Source: CAZBGL01 sp964491375
GTDB taxonomy: Bacteria; Desulfobacterota; Deferrisomatia; Deferrisomatales; Deferrisomataceae
DNA: 31,863 nucleotides
Assembly: GCA_964491375.1 (NCBI GenBank)
Contig: CAZBGL010000112.1
Coordinates: 1 to 31,863 of the forward strand
Direction of reading: 5' to 3'
Shown: positions 22,890-30,219 of the stretch, piece by piece
Position numbering within the stretch: the first letter of the stretch is position 1
Layout: every line of letters starts with the position of its first letter
Notes under the pieces: model-generated
Databases searched by the model: none
Told to the model about the DNA's origin: nothing
The model's input: only the letters and a program-made list of their open reading frames with translations
Made by a program: the position numbers and the translations under genes

Positions 22890-23033
22890 ATGGCCAAGCC
22901 GAGGAGGGCCCGTCCGTCCGACCCCATGCCCGTCGAGGAGAAGCTGGGCCACGTATGGGCCGGGCTGTACGTCAGCCTCATCGTGGCCCTGGTTGTGGTG
23001 CTCGTGGGCAAGGCCTGCCTGTTCGGTGGATAG
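22890..23033 (+). CDS. Small single-span membrane protein
   Basis: A 47-residue protein: a basic, proline-rich start (MAKPRRARPSDPMPVEEKLG) followed by one hydrophobic helix (AGLYVSLIVALVVVLVGKA) and a short CLFGG end. It begins 9 bp after the aldolase stop, on the same strand, behind the purine-rich GGTAGGAGCG. I recognise no family. Its position inside the operon and a clear membrane helix support a real gene. Confidence 0.6.
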   Translation: MAKPRRARPSDPMPVEEKLGHVWAGLYVSLIVALVVVLVGKACLFGG

Positions 23034-23086
23034 GGGGTGCGTCCGTACCCGGCGGACGGCTGAAGACCGGCGGACCGGAGCGTTCC

Positions 23087-24673
23087 ATGGACCTCGAGCG
23101 TCTCGTCCGGGCGCTCTCCTCGCCCGATGCCTACCCACATCCCTGCGACCGCGTGGAGGTGTGCCACACCCACGTCTCGGCCGTGTTCCTGGCCGGTCCC
23201 TACGCCTACAAGGTCAAGAAGCCCCTGGACCTGGGTTTCCTGGACTTCTCCACGCTGGAGAAGCGCCGGCACTTCTGCCACGAGGAGGTGCGCGTGAACC
23301 GGCGGCTGGCCCCCCGCGTGTACCTGGGCGTGGTACCGGTCACGGCCCACCGGGGCCGGGTGCGGGTGGACGGCGAGGGGGATGTGGTCGAATGGGCCGT
23401 GTGGATGCGCCGGCTCCCGGAAGACGCCACGCTGCTCCGCCGCCTGGGACGGGGCGAGGTGACCCCGCCGGAACTGGACGGCCTGGCCCAGCGGATCGCC
23501 GGCTTCCACCGCGAGGCCGAGCGGGGGCCCCACGTGAGCCGGTTCGGCCGGTGGGACGTGGTGGCCCGGAACGCCCGGGAGAACTTCGAGCAGACGCGCG
23601 GGCACCGGGGCCGTGCGGTGGACCCCGGAGTGTGGGACCGGGTGCGGGATCTCACCGAAGAGGCCCTCGAGCGCCTGAAGCCCCTTGTGGAGGACCGGGC
23701 CGCCCGGGGCCTCCCGTGCGACACCCACGGCGACCTGCACCTGGAGCACGTGTACCGGTTTCCCGGCCGGCCGGAGCCCGAGGACTGGGTGGTGGTGGAT
23801 GCCATCGAGTTCAACGAGCGCTTCCGGTACGCCGATCCCGTGGCGGACGCGGCGTTCCTGGTCATGGACCTCGCGTTCCGGGGGCGGCGGGACCTGGCCG
23901 GGCGATTCGGCCGGGCGTACCTCGAGGCCGCGGCCGACCCCGAGGGCGGCCAACTCCTTCCGTTTTACACGGCCTACCGGGCCGTGGTGCGGGCCAAGGT
24001 CGAAGGGCTGGCCGCGGCCGAACCCGAGGTCCCCCCGGAGCAGCGCCGCAGGGCCCTGGCGTCGGCCCGGGCCCACTGGCTGCTCGCCCTGGGGGAACTG
24101 GAGGCCCCGGCCCGCAGGCCGGCCCTGGTGGCCGTGGGGGGGCTTCCGGGAACGGGCAAGTCCACCCTGGCGCGGGCCCTGGCCGAGTCGCTGGGGTTCC
24201 AGGTGATCGCCTCCGACCGGGTGCGCAAGGAGCTGGCGGGGCTCGCCCCGGAGGAACGCGCCCCCGCACCCTACGGCCAGGGCATCTACACCCCCGGGTG
24301 GACCGAGGCGACCTACCGGGAGATGCTGCGTCGGGCCGGCGGGATCCTTTCCCGCGGGGGGCGCGTCGTGCTGGACGCCACCTTCCGGGAGGAACGATGG
24401 CGCCGGGCCGTGGTGGAGGCGGCCGCGCGCCGGGGCGTGCGCACGGTGATCCTCGTGTGCGTGGCGCCCGAGGCGGCGGTGCGGCAACGGCTCGCCGGCC
24501 CCCGGGAGGGGCCCTCGGACGCCGGCTGGGCGGTGTACCTCGAGGCGGCCCGCCGCTGGGAGCCGGCCGGCCCGGAGACCGCCCCGTGGTGCCGTGCCGT
24601 GGACACCGGCGGGGCACCGGACCAGGCCCTGGAGGCCGCGCGGCGGCACCTGGAGGAGGCGGGCCTGGCCTAG
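23087..24673 (+). CDS. Aminoglycoside-phosphotransferase-like/P-loop kinase fusion
   Basis: A 528-residue two-domain protein. The N-terminal half is an APH-like kinase fold: YAYKVKKPLDLGFLDFSTLEKR (ATP-binding Lys), HGDLHLEHVY (214-223, catalytic Asp) and DAIEFNERFRYADPVADAAFLVMDL. The C-terminal half has GLPGTGKST (352-360), IASDRVRKELAG and VVLDATF of small-molecule P-loop kinases. This fusion is widespread (COG2187 plus COG0645; the Mycobacterium tuberculosis Rv2004c type) but its substrate is not established. It follows the small membrane protein by 53 bp and may be the last gene of the cluster; it converges on the ABC transporter with 13 bp between stops. Confidence 0.9.
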   Translation: MDLERLVRALSSPDAYPHPCDRVEVCHTHVSAVFLAGPYAYKVKKPLDLGFLDFSTLEKRRHFCHEEVRVNRRLAPRVYLGVVPVTAHRGRVRVDGEGDVVEWAVWMRRLPEDATLLRRLGRGEVTPPELDGLAQRIAGFHREAERGPHVSRFGRWDVVARNARENFEQTRGHRGRAVDPGVWDRVRDLTEEALERLKPLVEDRAARGLPCDTHGDLHLEHVYRFPGRPEPEDWVVVDAIEFNERFRYADPVADAAFLVMDLAFRGRRDLAGRFGRAYLEAAADPEGGQLLPFYTAYRAVVRAKVEGLAAAEPEVPPEQRRRALASARAHWLLALGELEAPARRPALVAVGGLPGTGKSTLARALAESLGFQVIASDRVRKELAGLAPEERAPAPYGQGIYTPGWTEATYREMLRRAGGILSRGGRVVLDATFREERWRRAVVEAAARRGVRTVILVCVAPEAAVRQRLAGPREGPSDAGWAVYLEAARRWEPAGPETAPWCRAVDTGGAPDQALEAARRHLEEAGLA

Positions 24674-24686
24674 TGCCGGGGGGCGG

Positions 24687-25781
24687 TCAGTCCTCGGGCG
24701 GCAGCACGCACAGGCTCCAGGGCCGGATGTGGAACCAGATCTCGCCGCCCGGCCGCATGGGGTATTCCCTCGCGGCCCGGATGTTGAGCCAGGCGTCCAG
24801 CTCCAGGCCGTGGGTCTCCAGGTGCACCAGGCGGTAGTGGCCCAGGTCCACCCAGCCCGTGACCCGGGCCGCCATCAGATTCGCGTGCCAGCCCGGATCC
24901 GGCCGGCGGCCGGGCCGGAGCAGGATCACCTCCTCGGGCCGGATGCCCACCACCACCTCGTCCCCCTCGCGCCACCCGTCCTCGTCCTGCGCGAGGAGCG
25001 ACACGGGGGCCCGGCGCAACTCCAGGCGCCGCAGCCCCCCGGGCGTGCGCCCCCCCACCCTGGCCGGGTACAGGTTCTGGAGCATCAGGAAACGGGCCAC
25101 CCGCAGGTTGGCGGGCCGGTTGTAGAGCTCCGCGGGCCGCCCGGTCTGCTGGATCCGTCCGTCCATCAGGATCGCCATCCGGTCGGCCATGAGGAACGCC
25201 TCCTCCGGGTCGTGGGTCACCTGGATCACGGTGACCCCCATGCGACGCTGGAGGTCGCGGAACTCCTTCTGGAGGCGCCGGCGGAGGGCCGCGTCCAGGG
25301 CCGAGAACGGCTCGTCCACGAACAGCACCCGGGGTTCGGTGACCAGGGCCCGCGCCAGGGCCACCCGCTGGCGCTCGCCGCCCGAAAGGGTGCGCACGTC
25401 CCGGCGGTCGATCACCCGCCCCAGGTCCAGGAGCTCCACCCAGCGCTCCAGGCGGCTGCGAGCGTCGGCCGGGAGCCGTCCCCTGGCCCACAGCCCGAAC
25501 AGGATGTTCTCGCGTACCGTGAGGTGCGGGAACAGGGCCAGGTCCTGGGGCACGTAGGCCACCCGACGCCGTTCGGGGGGCAGGGCGGTCACGTCCCGGC
25601 CGCCCAGGAGCACGCGGCCGCGCTCGGGCCTGCGGATGCCCAGAAGGGCCTCGAGGAGCAGCGTCTTCCCCGCCCCGGAGGGCCCCAGCACGAAGAAGCT
25701 CTCGCCGGGGTCCACCGCCAGGTCGATCCCCTCGAGCCGGAACGGCCCGAACGCCACGGTGAGCCCCTCGGCCCGGATCAC
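24687..25781 (-). CDS. Oxyanion-type ABC transporter, ATP-binding protein
   Basis: A 364-residue ATPase: Walker A GPSGAGKT (33-40), Q-loop YVPQDLALFPHLTVREN, signature LSGGERQRVALARAL (132 on), Walker B RVLFVDEPFSALD, switch His in VTHDPEEAF. The last third (about 235-360) is a TOBE-type domain (VVVGIRPEEVILL and WFHIRPWSLCVLP), as in ModC/WtpC or CysA/PotA types. GTG 25781 has GGGAGG upstream and overlaps the permease stop (GTGA). As the last of four overlapping genes it is co-expressed with the permease and binding protein. Molybdate or tungstate is the likeliest cargo. Confidence 0.92.
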   Translation of the reverse strand: MIRAEGLTVAFGPFRLEGIDLAVDPGESFFVLGPSGAGKTLLLEALLGIRRPERGRVLLGGRDVTALPPERRRVAYVPQDLALFPHLTVRENILFGLWARGRLPADARSRLERWVELLDLGRVIDRRDVRTLSGGERQRVALARALVTEPRVLFVDEPFSALDAALRRRLQKEFRDLQRRMGVTVIQVTHDPEEAFLMADRMAILMDGRIQQTGRPAELYNRPANLRVARFLMLQNLYPARVGGRTPGGLRRLELRRAPVSLLAQDEDGWREGDEVVVGIRPEEVILLRPGRRPDPGWHANLMAARVTGWVDLGHYRLVHLETHGLELDAWLNIRAAREYPMRPGGEIWFHIRPWSLCVLPPED

Positions 25782-26554
25782 CGCGCCCCTCCCAGCGCGC
25801 GCACGCCCACGAGAACCGCGAGACTCAGCCCCGAGAGGAGCAGGATCAGGGCCACCGCGCCGGTCACGTCCGCGTCGGCCAGCCGCAGGTAGATGGCCAC
25901 GGGCACGGTCTCGGTCTTTCCGGGCACCGCGCCGGCCAGGGTCACCGTGGCGCCGAACTCGCCCACCGAGCGCGCCCACGCCAGGATGTAGGCGGCCACC
26001 ACCCCCCGCCGGGCCAAGGGCAGGGTCACCCGCCGGAAGGCCCCCCAGGCCGTGCACCCCAGGAAGCGAGCCACCTGCTCGTAGCGCACGTCCACGTCCT
26101 GGAACGCGGCCTTGAGCACCCGCACGCTCAGGGCCAGGGCCACCACGAACTGGGCGAGCACGATCCCGGGCACCTCGAACACGAACCGCACGAGGTGCGC
26201 CTCGATCCACCGGCCCGCCGGGCCCCGGAAGAACAGCAGCAGGGACACGCCCAGGGCCACCGGCGAGAGCACCACGGGCAGGTCGAGCAGCAGGTCGGCC
26301 ACGGCCGCGCCCGGCACCCGGTACCGGGCCAGGCCGTAGGCCACGGGCACCGCCAGGGCCACGGCCAGCGTGGCCGACACCGTGGCGGTGACGAGGCTCA
26401 GGGCCACCGCGTGGCGGATGCCGGGCTCGGCCAGGGCGCGAAGCGGGGCCACGAGGCCCGCGTACCCCGCCTGGGCGGCCAGCACCGCGGCCACGAGCCC
26501 CGTGGCCGCGAGGCTTGCGGCGGCCAGGAACAGGCCGAAGCTACGGTTTCCCAC
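25778..26554 (-). CDS. Oxyanion-type ABC transporter, permease
   Basis: A 258-residue inner-membrane permease with about six helices. The cytoplasmic EAA loop (FLGCTAWGAFRRVTLPLARRGVVAAYILAWARSVGEFGATV) is of the ModB/CysT class; GEFGAT is typical for molybdate/tungstate permeases. It overlaps the binding-protein gene by 14 bp at its start and the ATPase gene by 4 bp at its end. Confidence 0.92.
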   Translation of the reverse strand: MGNRSFGLFLAAASLAATGLVAAVLAAQAGYAGLVAPLRALAEPGIRHAVALSLVTATVSATLAVALAVPVAYGLARYRVPGAAVADLLLDLPVVLSPVALGVSLLLFFRGPAGRWIEAHLVRFVFEVPGIVLAQFVVALALSVRVLKAAFQDVDVRYEQVARFLGCTAWGAFRRVTLPLARRGVVAAYILAWARSVGEFGATVTLAGAVPGKTETVPVAIYLRLADADVTGAVALILLLSGLSLAVLVGVRALGGAR

Positions 26555-27383
26555 GGAACAGTCCCCTCCAGCCGCGGGGCAGGCGGAACTCCCCCCCTGC
26601 CGGCGTGCCGGGCCGGGCCAGGCGGCGGGCCGCCTCCAGCGAGGTCAGGTACCCGTGGCGGCCGAACACGGCCCGGCCCTCGGGCCCGGCCAAGAATCCC
26701 AGAAAGGCCAGGGCGGCGGACCGGTTCCGGCAGAAGGCCGACGCGGCCGCCGGGACGTAGGCGATGCGGACCACCGCGTCCGGCGGCAGGGGCACGGTCT
26801 CGATGCGCTCGGGGTTCCAGTCGTCGAACACGTCCCAGCCGATCACCGCGTCCACCAGCCCCAGGGCGGCCATCTGGGCGGTCTTGGCGCACGACTCCGC
26901 ATAGTTCACGATGTTCGGCCGCACCCGTGCCGCCAGCCCGGCCCGTTCCAGCACCTCCACCGCGTACAGGCCCACGCACACCGTGTCGGGCCGGGCGATC
27001 CCCACCCGCACCCCGGGCCGCGCCAGGTCGGCCAGCGACCGGATCCCGGCCGGGTTCCCCCGGGGCACGGCGATGGCCGGCACCAGGTAGGCCAGCCGCG
27101 CCTCGGTGTCCGGGTCCACCAGGCCGCGCCGCCTGGCCTTTTCCATGAAGTCGGGGCTTCCCGGCACGTACAGGTCGCCGCGCCGGGCCAGTTCCATCTG
27201 GGCGAGCACCGTTCCAGACCCGCCGAACACGAACCGCACCGCCGTGCCGGTGCGCGCCTCGAACGCCCGGGCGGCCGCCTCCAGGGCCGGTTTGGAGGCC
27301 GAGCCCGCAAACACCAGGATCTCCTGGGCCGGCGCCGGGCTTGCGGCCACGAGCCCCAGGAGCACGGCGAGCAGGGCTCTCAT
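26541..27383 (-). CDS. Extracellular solute-binding protein, ModA-like
   Basis: A 280-residue periplasmic binding protein with signal peptide MRALLAVLLGLVAASPAPAQ. The mature start EILVFAGSASKPALEAAARAFEARTG and FVFGGSGTVLAQMELARRGDLYVPGSPDFMEKA belong to the molybdate/tungstate-type type 2 binding proteins, where serine hydroxyls in GSA and GGSG hold the oxyanion. The subfamily has YVPGS in place of ModA's FISA. Ligand not proven: tungstate fits the AOR nearby, molybdate is equally possible. The ATG at 27383 overlaps the PadR stop (ATGA). Confidence 0.9.
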   Translation of the reverse strand: MRALLAVLLGLVAASPAPAQEILVFAGSASKPALEAAARAFEARTGTAVRFVFGGSGTVLAQMELARRGDLYVPGSPDFMEKARRRGLVDPDTEARLAYLVPAIAVPRGNPAGIRSLADLARPGVRVGIARPDTVCVGLYAVEVLERAGLAARVRPNIVNYAESCAKTAQMAALGLVDAVIGWDVFDDWNPERIETVPLPPDAVVRIAYVPAAASAFCRNRSAALAFLGFLAGPEGRAVFGRHGYLTSLEAARRLARPGTPAGGEFRLPRGWRGLFRGKP

Positions 27384-27910
27384 GGAGCGTCCTCCCCTTG
27401 CCGTTCCCGCTGGAGCTCCGAAAGCCAGGCCAGCCCCGCCTCCAGAAGCCGCATCCTGAGGTCGTCCACCCACCGACCCACGCCCGAACGGGTGCGTGCC
27501 CGCAGGGCCTGGAGCGCCCGGCCGAGCTCCTCCTCCTGCCGGCGCACCAGGCCGGCCGCCGCCCGGGGGCCGAGCTGCCGGGCCAGGTAGAACTTCAGGG
27601 GAAACTCCACCCGGAGCCTCCGGACCGACCCCACGGGCTCGCGCACCCACGCGAGGAACCGCCTCCGGCCCGCCGGGGTGGCCTCGAACACGCGCCGCGG
27701 CGGACCGCCGCCGGCCTCCTCCAGGCGGACCGCGACCAGCCCCTGGCCCTCCAGGGTCTTGAGCAGGGCGTACACCTGGCTGCGGCCGATCCGGCCCACG
27801 GCCTCGAGCTCGCCGCCGGGCCCGAAGCGGCTGGCCAGCTCGTACCCGTGCACCGGGCCCGCGCACACCAGGCCCAGCAGCGCGTTCAGAAACAGATCCC
27901 GGTCCGCCAA
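27380..27910 (-). CDS. PadR-family transcriptional regulator
   Basis: A 176-residue regulator: N-terminal winged helix with LLGLVCAGPVHGYELASRFG and the recognition region GRIGRSQVYALLKTLEGQGLVAVRLEE, then a long C-terminal helical dimerisation part (about 90-176). PadR proteins usually repress and are released by a ligand. It is the first gene of the transporter operon (ATGA overlap with the binding-protein gene), so auto-regulation with the transporter is likely, through the inverted repeat 18 bp upstream of its ATG. Oxyanion uptake is more often controlled by ModE-like or Mo/W-sensing RNA, so this pairing is unusual. Confidence 0.9.
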   Translation of the reverse strand: MADRDLFLNALLGLVCAGPVHGYELASRFGPGGELEAVGRIGRSQVYALLKTLEGQGLVAVRLEEAGGGPPRRVFEATPAGRRRFLAWVREPVGSVRRLRVEFPLKFYLARQLGPRAAAGLVRRQEEELGRALQALRARTRSGVGRWVDDLRMRLLEAGLAWLSELQRERQGEDAP

Positions 27911-27927
27911 AGAGATCCACCCCTGGA

Positions 27928-27946
27928 CTATTCAGATTTTGAATAG
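27928..27946 (-). promoter_or_regulatory. Perfect 7-5-7 inverted repeat, probable PadR operator
   Basis: CTATTCA-GATTT-TGAATAG, both arms perfect, AT-rich in GC-rich DNA, 18-36 bp upstream of the PadR ATG. On the minus strand TTGCGC (27968-27963), a 17-bp spacer and TATTCA (27945-27940) could be a weak promoter whose -10 is the left arm of the repeat, so a bound repressor would block the polymerase. Confidence 0.7.
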
Positions 27947-28032
27947 CAGAACCCGACAGGCCGCGCAACCGCCCCCGCCCGGCTCTCCGGGCCGCCGGAG
28001 GGGAACGAAAGGGGCTGGAAGGGGAGGGTTCC

Positions 28033-28371
28033 TTATCCGTGGCGGTGCCGGTACCGCAGGACCCGGGCCTTTTCCAGGGTGACCATGCCCTCCTCCACCA
28101 CCTCGTCGAGCCAGGGGAGGAGCTTGCGGAGGTTGGCCTCGGTGTCCACGATCTCCACCACGATGGGCAGGTCCTCGGAAAGGCGCAGCACCTTGGCCGT
28201 GTGGAGCCGGCTGTGGGCGCCGAACCCCATGACCCCCCTCAGCACCGTGGCGCCGGCCAGCCCCAGTTCCCGGGCCTTGAGCACGATCGCCTCGTACAGG
28301 GGCCGGCCCCGGTGCCGGTCGGCCTCGCCGATGAAGATCCGAAGGAGCATCCCCTCTTCGGGAAGGGTCAT
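28033..28371 (-). CDS. DUF190 (PII-like) protein
   Basis: A 112-residue DUF190 protein: EEGMLLRIFIGEADRHRGRPLYEAIVLKARELGLAGATVLRGVMGFGAHSRLH, then SEDLPIVVEIVDTEANLRKLLPWLDEVVEEGMVTLEKARVLRY. The fold resembles PII signalling trimers. The family is regularly found next to crcB, as here (13-bp gap, same strand), suggesting a role in fluoride tolerance, perhaps as a nucleotide-sensing partner; this is not proven. ATG 28371 has GGAGG upstream (AAGGAGGAGCCGCC). Confidence 0.92.
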   Translation of the reverse strand: MTLPEEGMLLRIFIGEADRHRGRPLYEAIVLKARELGLAGATVLRGVMGFGAHSRLHTAKVLRLSEDLPIVVEIVDTEANLRKLLPWLDEVVEEGMVTLEKARVLRYRHRHG

Positions 28372-28384
28372 GGCGGCTCCTCCT

Positions 28385-28753
28385 TCACGGCCCGGCCAGG
28401 GCCAGGCCGGCCCAGACCAGCGCCAGGCCCAGCGCGTTGGAGCCCAGCACGTACCCGGCGGCCCGGGCCAGGTCGCCGTCCCGGAGCAGGTGGAGCGTCT
28501 CCAGCCCGAACGAACTGAACGTCGTGAACGCCCCCAGCACCCCCACGAAAAGAAACGTCCGGAACGACGGCGCCCACAGGGCGCGCTCGCCCAGCCCCCA
28601 GGCCAGGCCGATCACGAAACAGCCCAGCAGGTTCACGGTCAGCGTGCCCCAGGGAAACGGCGTGGGCACGAGCCGCGAAACCCACCCGGCCAGCAGGTAC
28701 CGGCCCGAGGCGCCCAGCACCGCGCCCAGGGCCACGTAGAACAGGTTCGGCAT
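28385..28753 (-). CDS. crcB: Fluoride channel CrcB/Fluc
   Basis: A 122-residue membrane protein with four helices: FYVALGAVLGASGRYLLAGWV, WGTLTVNLLGCFVIGLAWGL (conserved GTLxxN), SFRTFLFVGVLGAFTTFSSFGLE (Phe box and TTFSSF) and a last helix. CrcB dimers export fluoride passively. ATG 28753 follows GGGAG. I looked for a fluoride riboswitch upstream and did not find its conserved GGxGATGG start, so regulation may differ here. Confidence 0.95.
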   Translation of the reverse strand: MPNLFYVALGAVLGASGRYLLAGWVSRLVPTPFPWGTLTVNLLGCFVIGLAWGLGERALWAPSFRTFLFVGVLGAFTTFSSFGLETLHLLRDGDLARAAGYVLGSNALGLALVWAGLALAGP

Positions 28754-28919
28754 CCGCCCGTTCTCCCGGTTAACGTTCCCAGAACGCGGGAAGGACCCGG
28801 GGTCTCCAGGTGCCCGCGTGACCGTGGCAAACTCGCCGGCGCGCGGGATCCGCCGGCAGCCCACCTGCGCCTTGTACCGGCCTGCGAAGCCGGGGTCAAG
28901 GGCCCGGGCCGTGCGCTTC

Positions 28920-28928
28920 TGGTACAAT
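28920..28928 (+). promoter_or_regulatory. Extended -10 promoter of secB
   Basis: TGG-TACAAT (TG-n-TATAAT pattern), 35 bp before the secB ATG, in the spacer divergent from crcB. There is no good -35, as usual for extended -10 promoters. Confidence 0.5.
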
Positions 28929-28963
28929 GGCCGGGTCCGGCTGCTTTTCGGAAAGGAGGGGTC

Positions 28964-29422
28964 ATGGCCGACGAACGCACGGAATCCACCCGGCCCCAGC
29001 TCCGGCTGGTGCGGATGTACGTCAAGGACCTTTCCTTCGAAAACCCCAACGCGCCGTCGGTGTTCCTGGAGAAGGCCGCCCCCAAGGCCGAGCTCAACCT
29101 GCGGGTGCGCAACCGGCGCATCGACGCAGAGCACTGGGAGGTCGTGATCGAACTGACCGCCACGGTCAGGGCCGGCGACCAGGTGGCCTTCATCGCCGAG
29201 ATCGAGCACGCCGGCCTGTTCCTGGTGCGGCACGTGCCCGAGGACAAGCTCCCGGCCGTGCTGGCCGTGGACTGCCCCACCCAGCTCTTCCCGTTCACCC
29301 GTCAGATCCTGTGCCAGGCCGTGGTGGACGGGGGCTTTCCCCCCTTCCTGCTGGAGCCCGTCAACTTCCTGGCCATGTACCGCGCCGCCCGGGAACGCCC
29401 CGGCCCGGCGCCGACGCACTGA
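28964..29422 (+). CDS. secB: Protein-export chaperone SecB
   Basis: A 152-residue SecB: PQLRLVRMYVKDLSFENPNAPSVF is the hallmark N-terminal part, followed by ELNLRVRNRRIDAEHWEVVIELTATV, AFIAEIEHAGLFLVRHVPEDKLPAVLAVDCPTQLFPFTRQIL and GGFPPFLLEPVNFLAMYRA. SecB tetramers hold preproteins unfolded and deliver them to SecA. AAAGGAGG lies five bases before ATG 28964. It is a single-gene unit, and DNA downstream is accessory-like. Confidence 0.97.
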   Translation: MADERTESTRPQLRLVRMYVKDLSFENPNAPSVFLEKAAPKAELNLRVRNRRIDAEHWEVVIELTATVRAGDQVAFIAEIEHAGLFLVRHVPEDKLPAVLAVDCPTQLFPFTRQILCQAVVDGGFPPFLLEPVNFLAMYRAARERPGPAPTH

Positions 29423-29866
29423 GTGAGCGGTCCGGTCAGCGAGCCCGGACGCGCGTCCGCACCCATCCGCCGCCTGCCTCGGAACGGTCTTTCCCCGCAC
29501 CTGTCGCGGCCTGCCCGTGGGGCATCACAGGTTCTCCGCGAGGTCGGCTGCACCGGGGCGAGGGGGGGAAGGCGTTGCGGTGGTGCAACGGACACGGCGA
29601 GCCCCCAGGCCATGGGCACACACCGCCCATTGGCGACAAAGTCGGGGCTGCTCGCTCGGCGGGGCCACGAGTCCTCCGGCTCCCACAGCGGTGCGTATCG
29701 GGGGAGTCCGCGGTGCACCTCGCGTCCCGTTCCGCCCCGACGCGAGGGGAGGGAACGGACGGGCCAGTGGGTGGAAGAGCGTGTCCGCGACTTTTTCGTC
29801 CGTTCCAAAAAGGCCCTCACCGAGCACAGCGGGGTGTACGTGAGTGGGCCGGGAGGGAGGTACGAC
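29423..29866. other. 444-bp spacer after secB without a recognisable gene
   Basis: Frames are open because of GC content, but none has a start with a ribosome binding site and recognisable content. I see several hairpins: a GGACGCGCGTCC palindrome (29447-29458), CGTTGC/GCAACG with a 6-base loop (29573-29590), and TCGCGTC/GACGCGA with a 12-base loop (29720-29745). A structured RNA or gene remnant is possible. The segment 29761-29866 reads QWVEERVRDFFVRSKKALTE in the frame of the next gene; a remnant of an upstream partner cannot be excluded. Confidence 0.5.
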
Positions 29867-30112
29867 ATGACCGCCGTGTGTCCGTGCTGCGAACAGCAAG
29901 CGGAGGTCAGGCGGGTGCGCCGGGAAGAGGTGGTGAACGTCCGGGGCGAGGCCATCCCGGTGGAAGCCGAATACTACGTGTGTGAGTCGTGCGGGGGCAC
30001 GTTCGAGAACACCCGGGGGCCGGATTCCCTTGAGGCGGCGTACCGGGAGTATCGCCGCCGTCACTCCATCCGCGGGCACGACCTCTACCCACGAAGTCGT
30101 CGTGGATCCTGA
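29867..30112 (+). CDS. YgiT/MqsA-type zinc-finger protein lacking the HTH
   Basis: An 81-residue protein with the N-terminal zinc domain of MqsA/YgiT antitoxins: CPCC (Cys5, Cys8) and CESC (Cys39, Cys42) around EVVNVRGEAIPVEAEYYVCESCGGTFENTRGPDSLEAAYREYRRRHS. In complete antitoxins a helix-turn-helix domain begins where this protein stops (RGHDLYPRSRRGS, then a stop codon). So it is truncated, or a stand-alone zinc domain. GGGAGGGAGG precedes ATG 29867. No MqsR-like toxin is visible on either side. Confidence 0.75.
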   Translation: MTAVCPCCEQQAEVRRVRREEVVNVRGEAIPVEAEYYVCESCGGTFENTRGPDSLEAAYREYRRRHSIRGHDLYPRSRRGS

Positions 30113-30219
30113 GACCGGGAACGTCGTCCACGAGTGCCTGGAACCCCTGTCTGCACACCGAGGCCACGGAGCAGCCAGGCACGCCTCGAAACGAAAACGC
30201 TCTCGACGAGAGCCCGCCA

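Noticed and set aside
28754..28963. Fluoride riboswitch upstream of crcB
   Set aside because: The conserved start of the motif was not found by eye on the minus strand.
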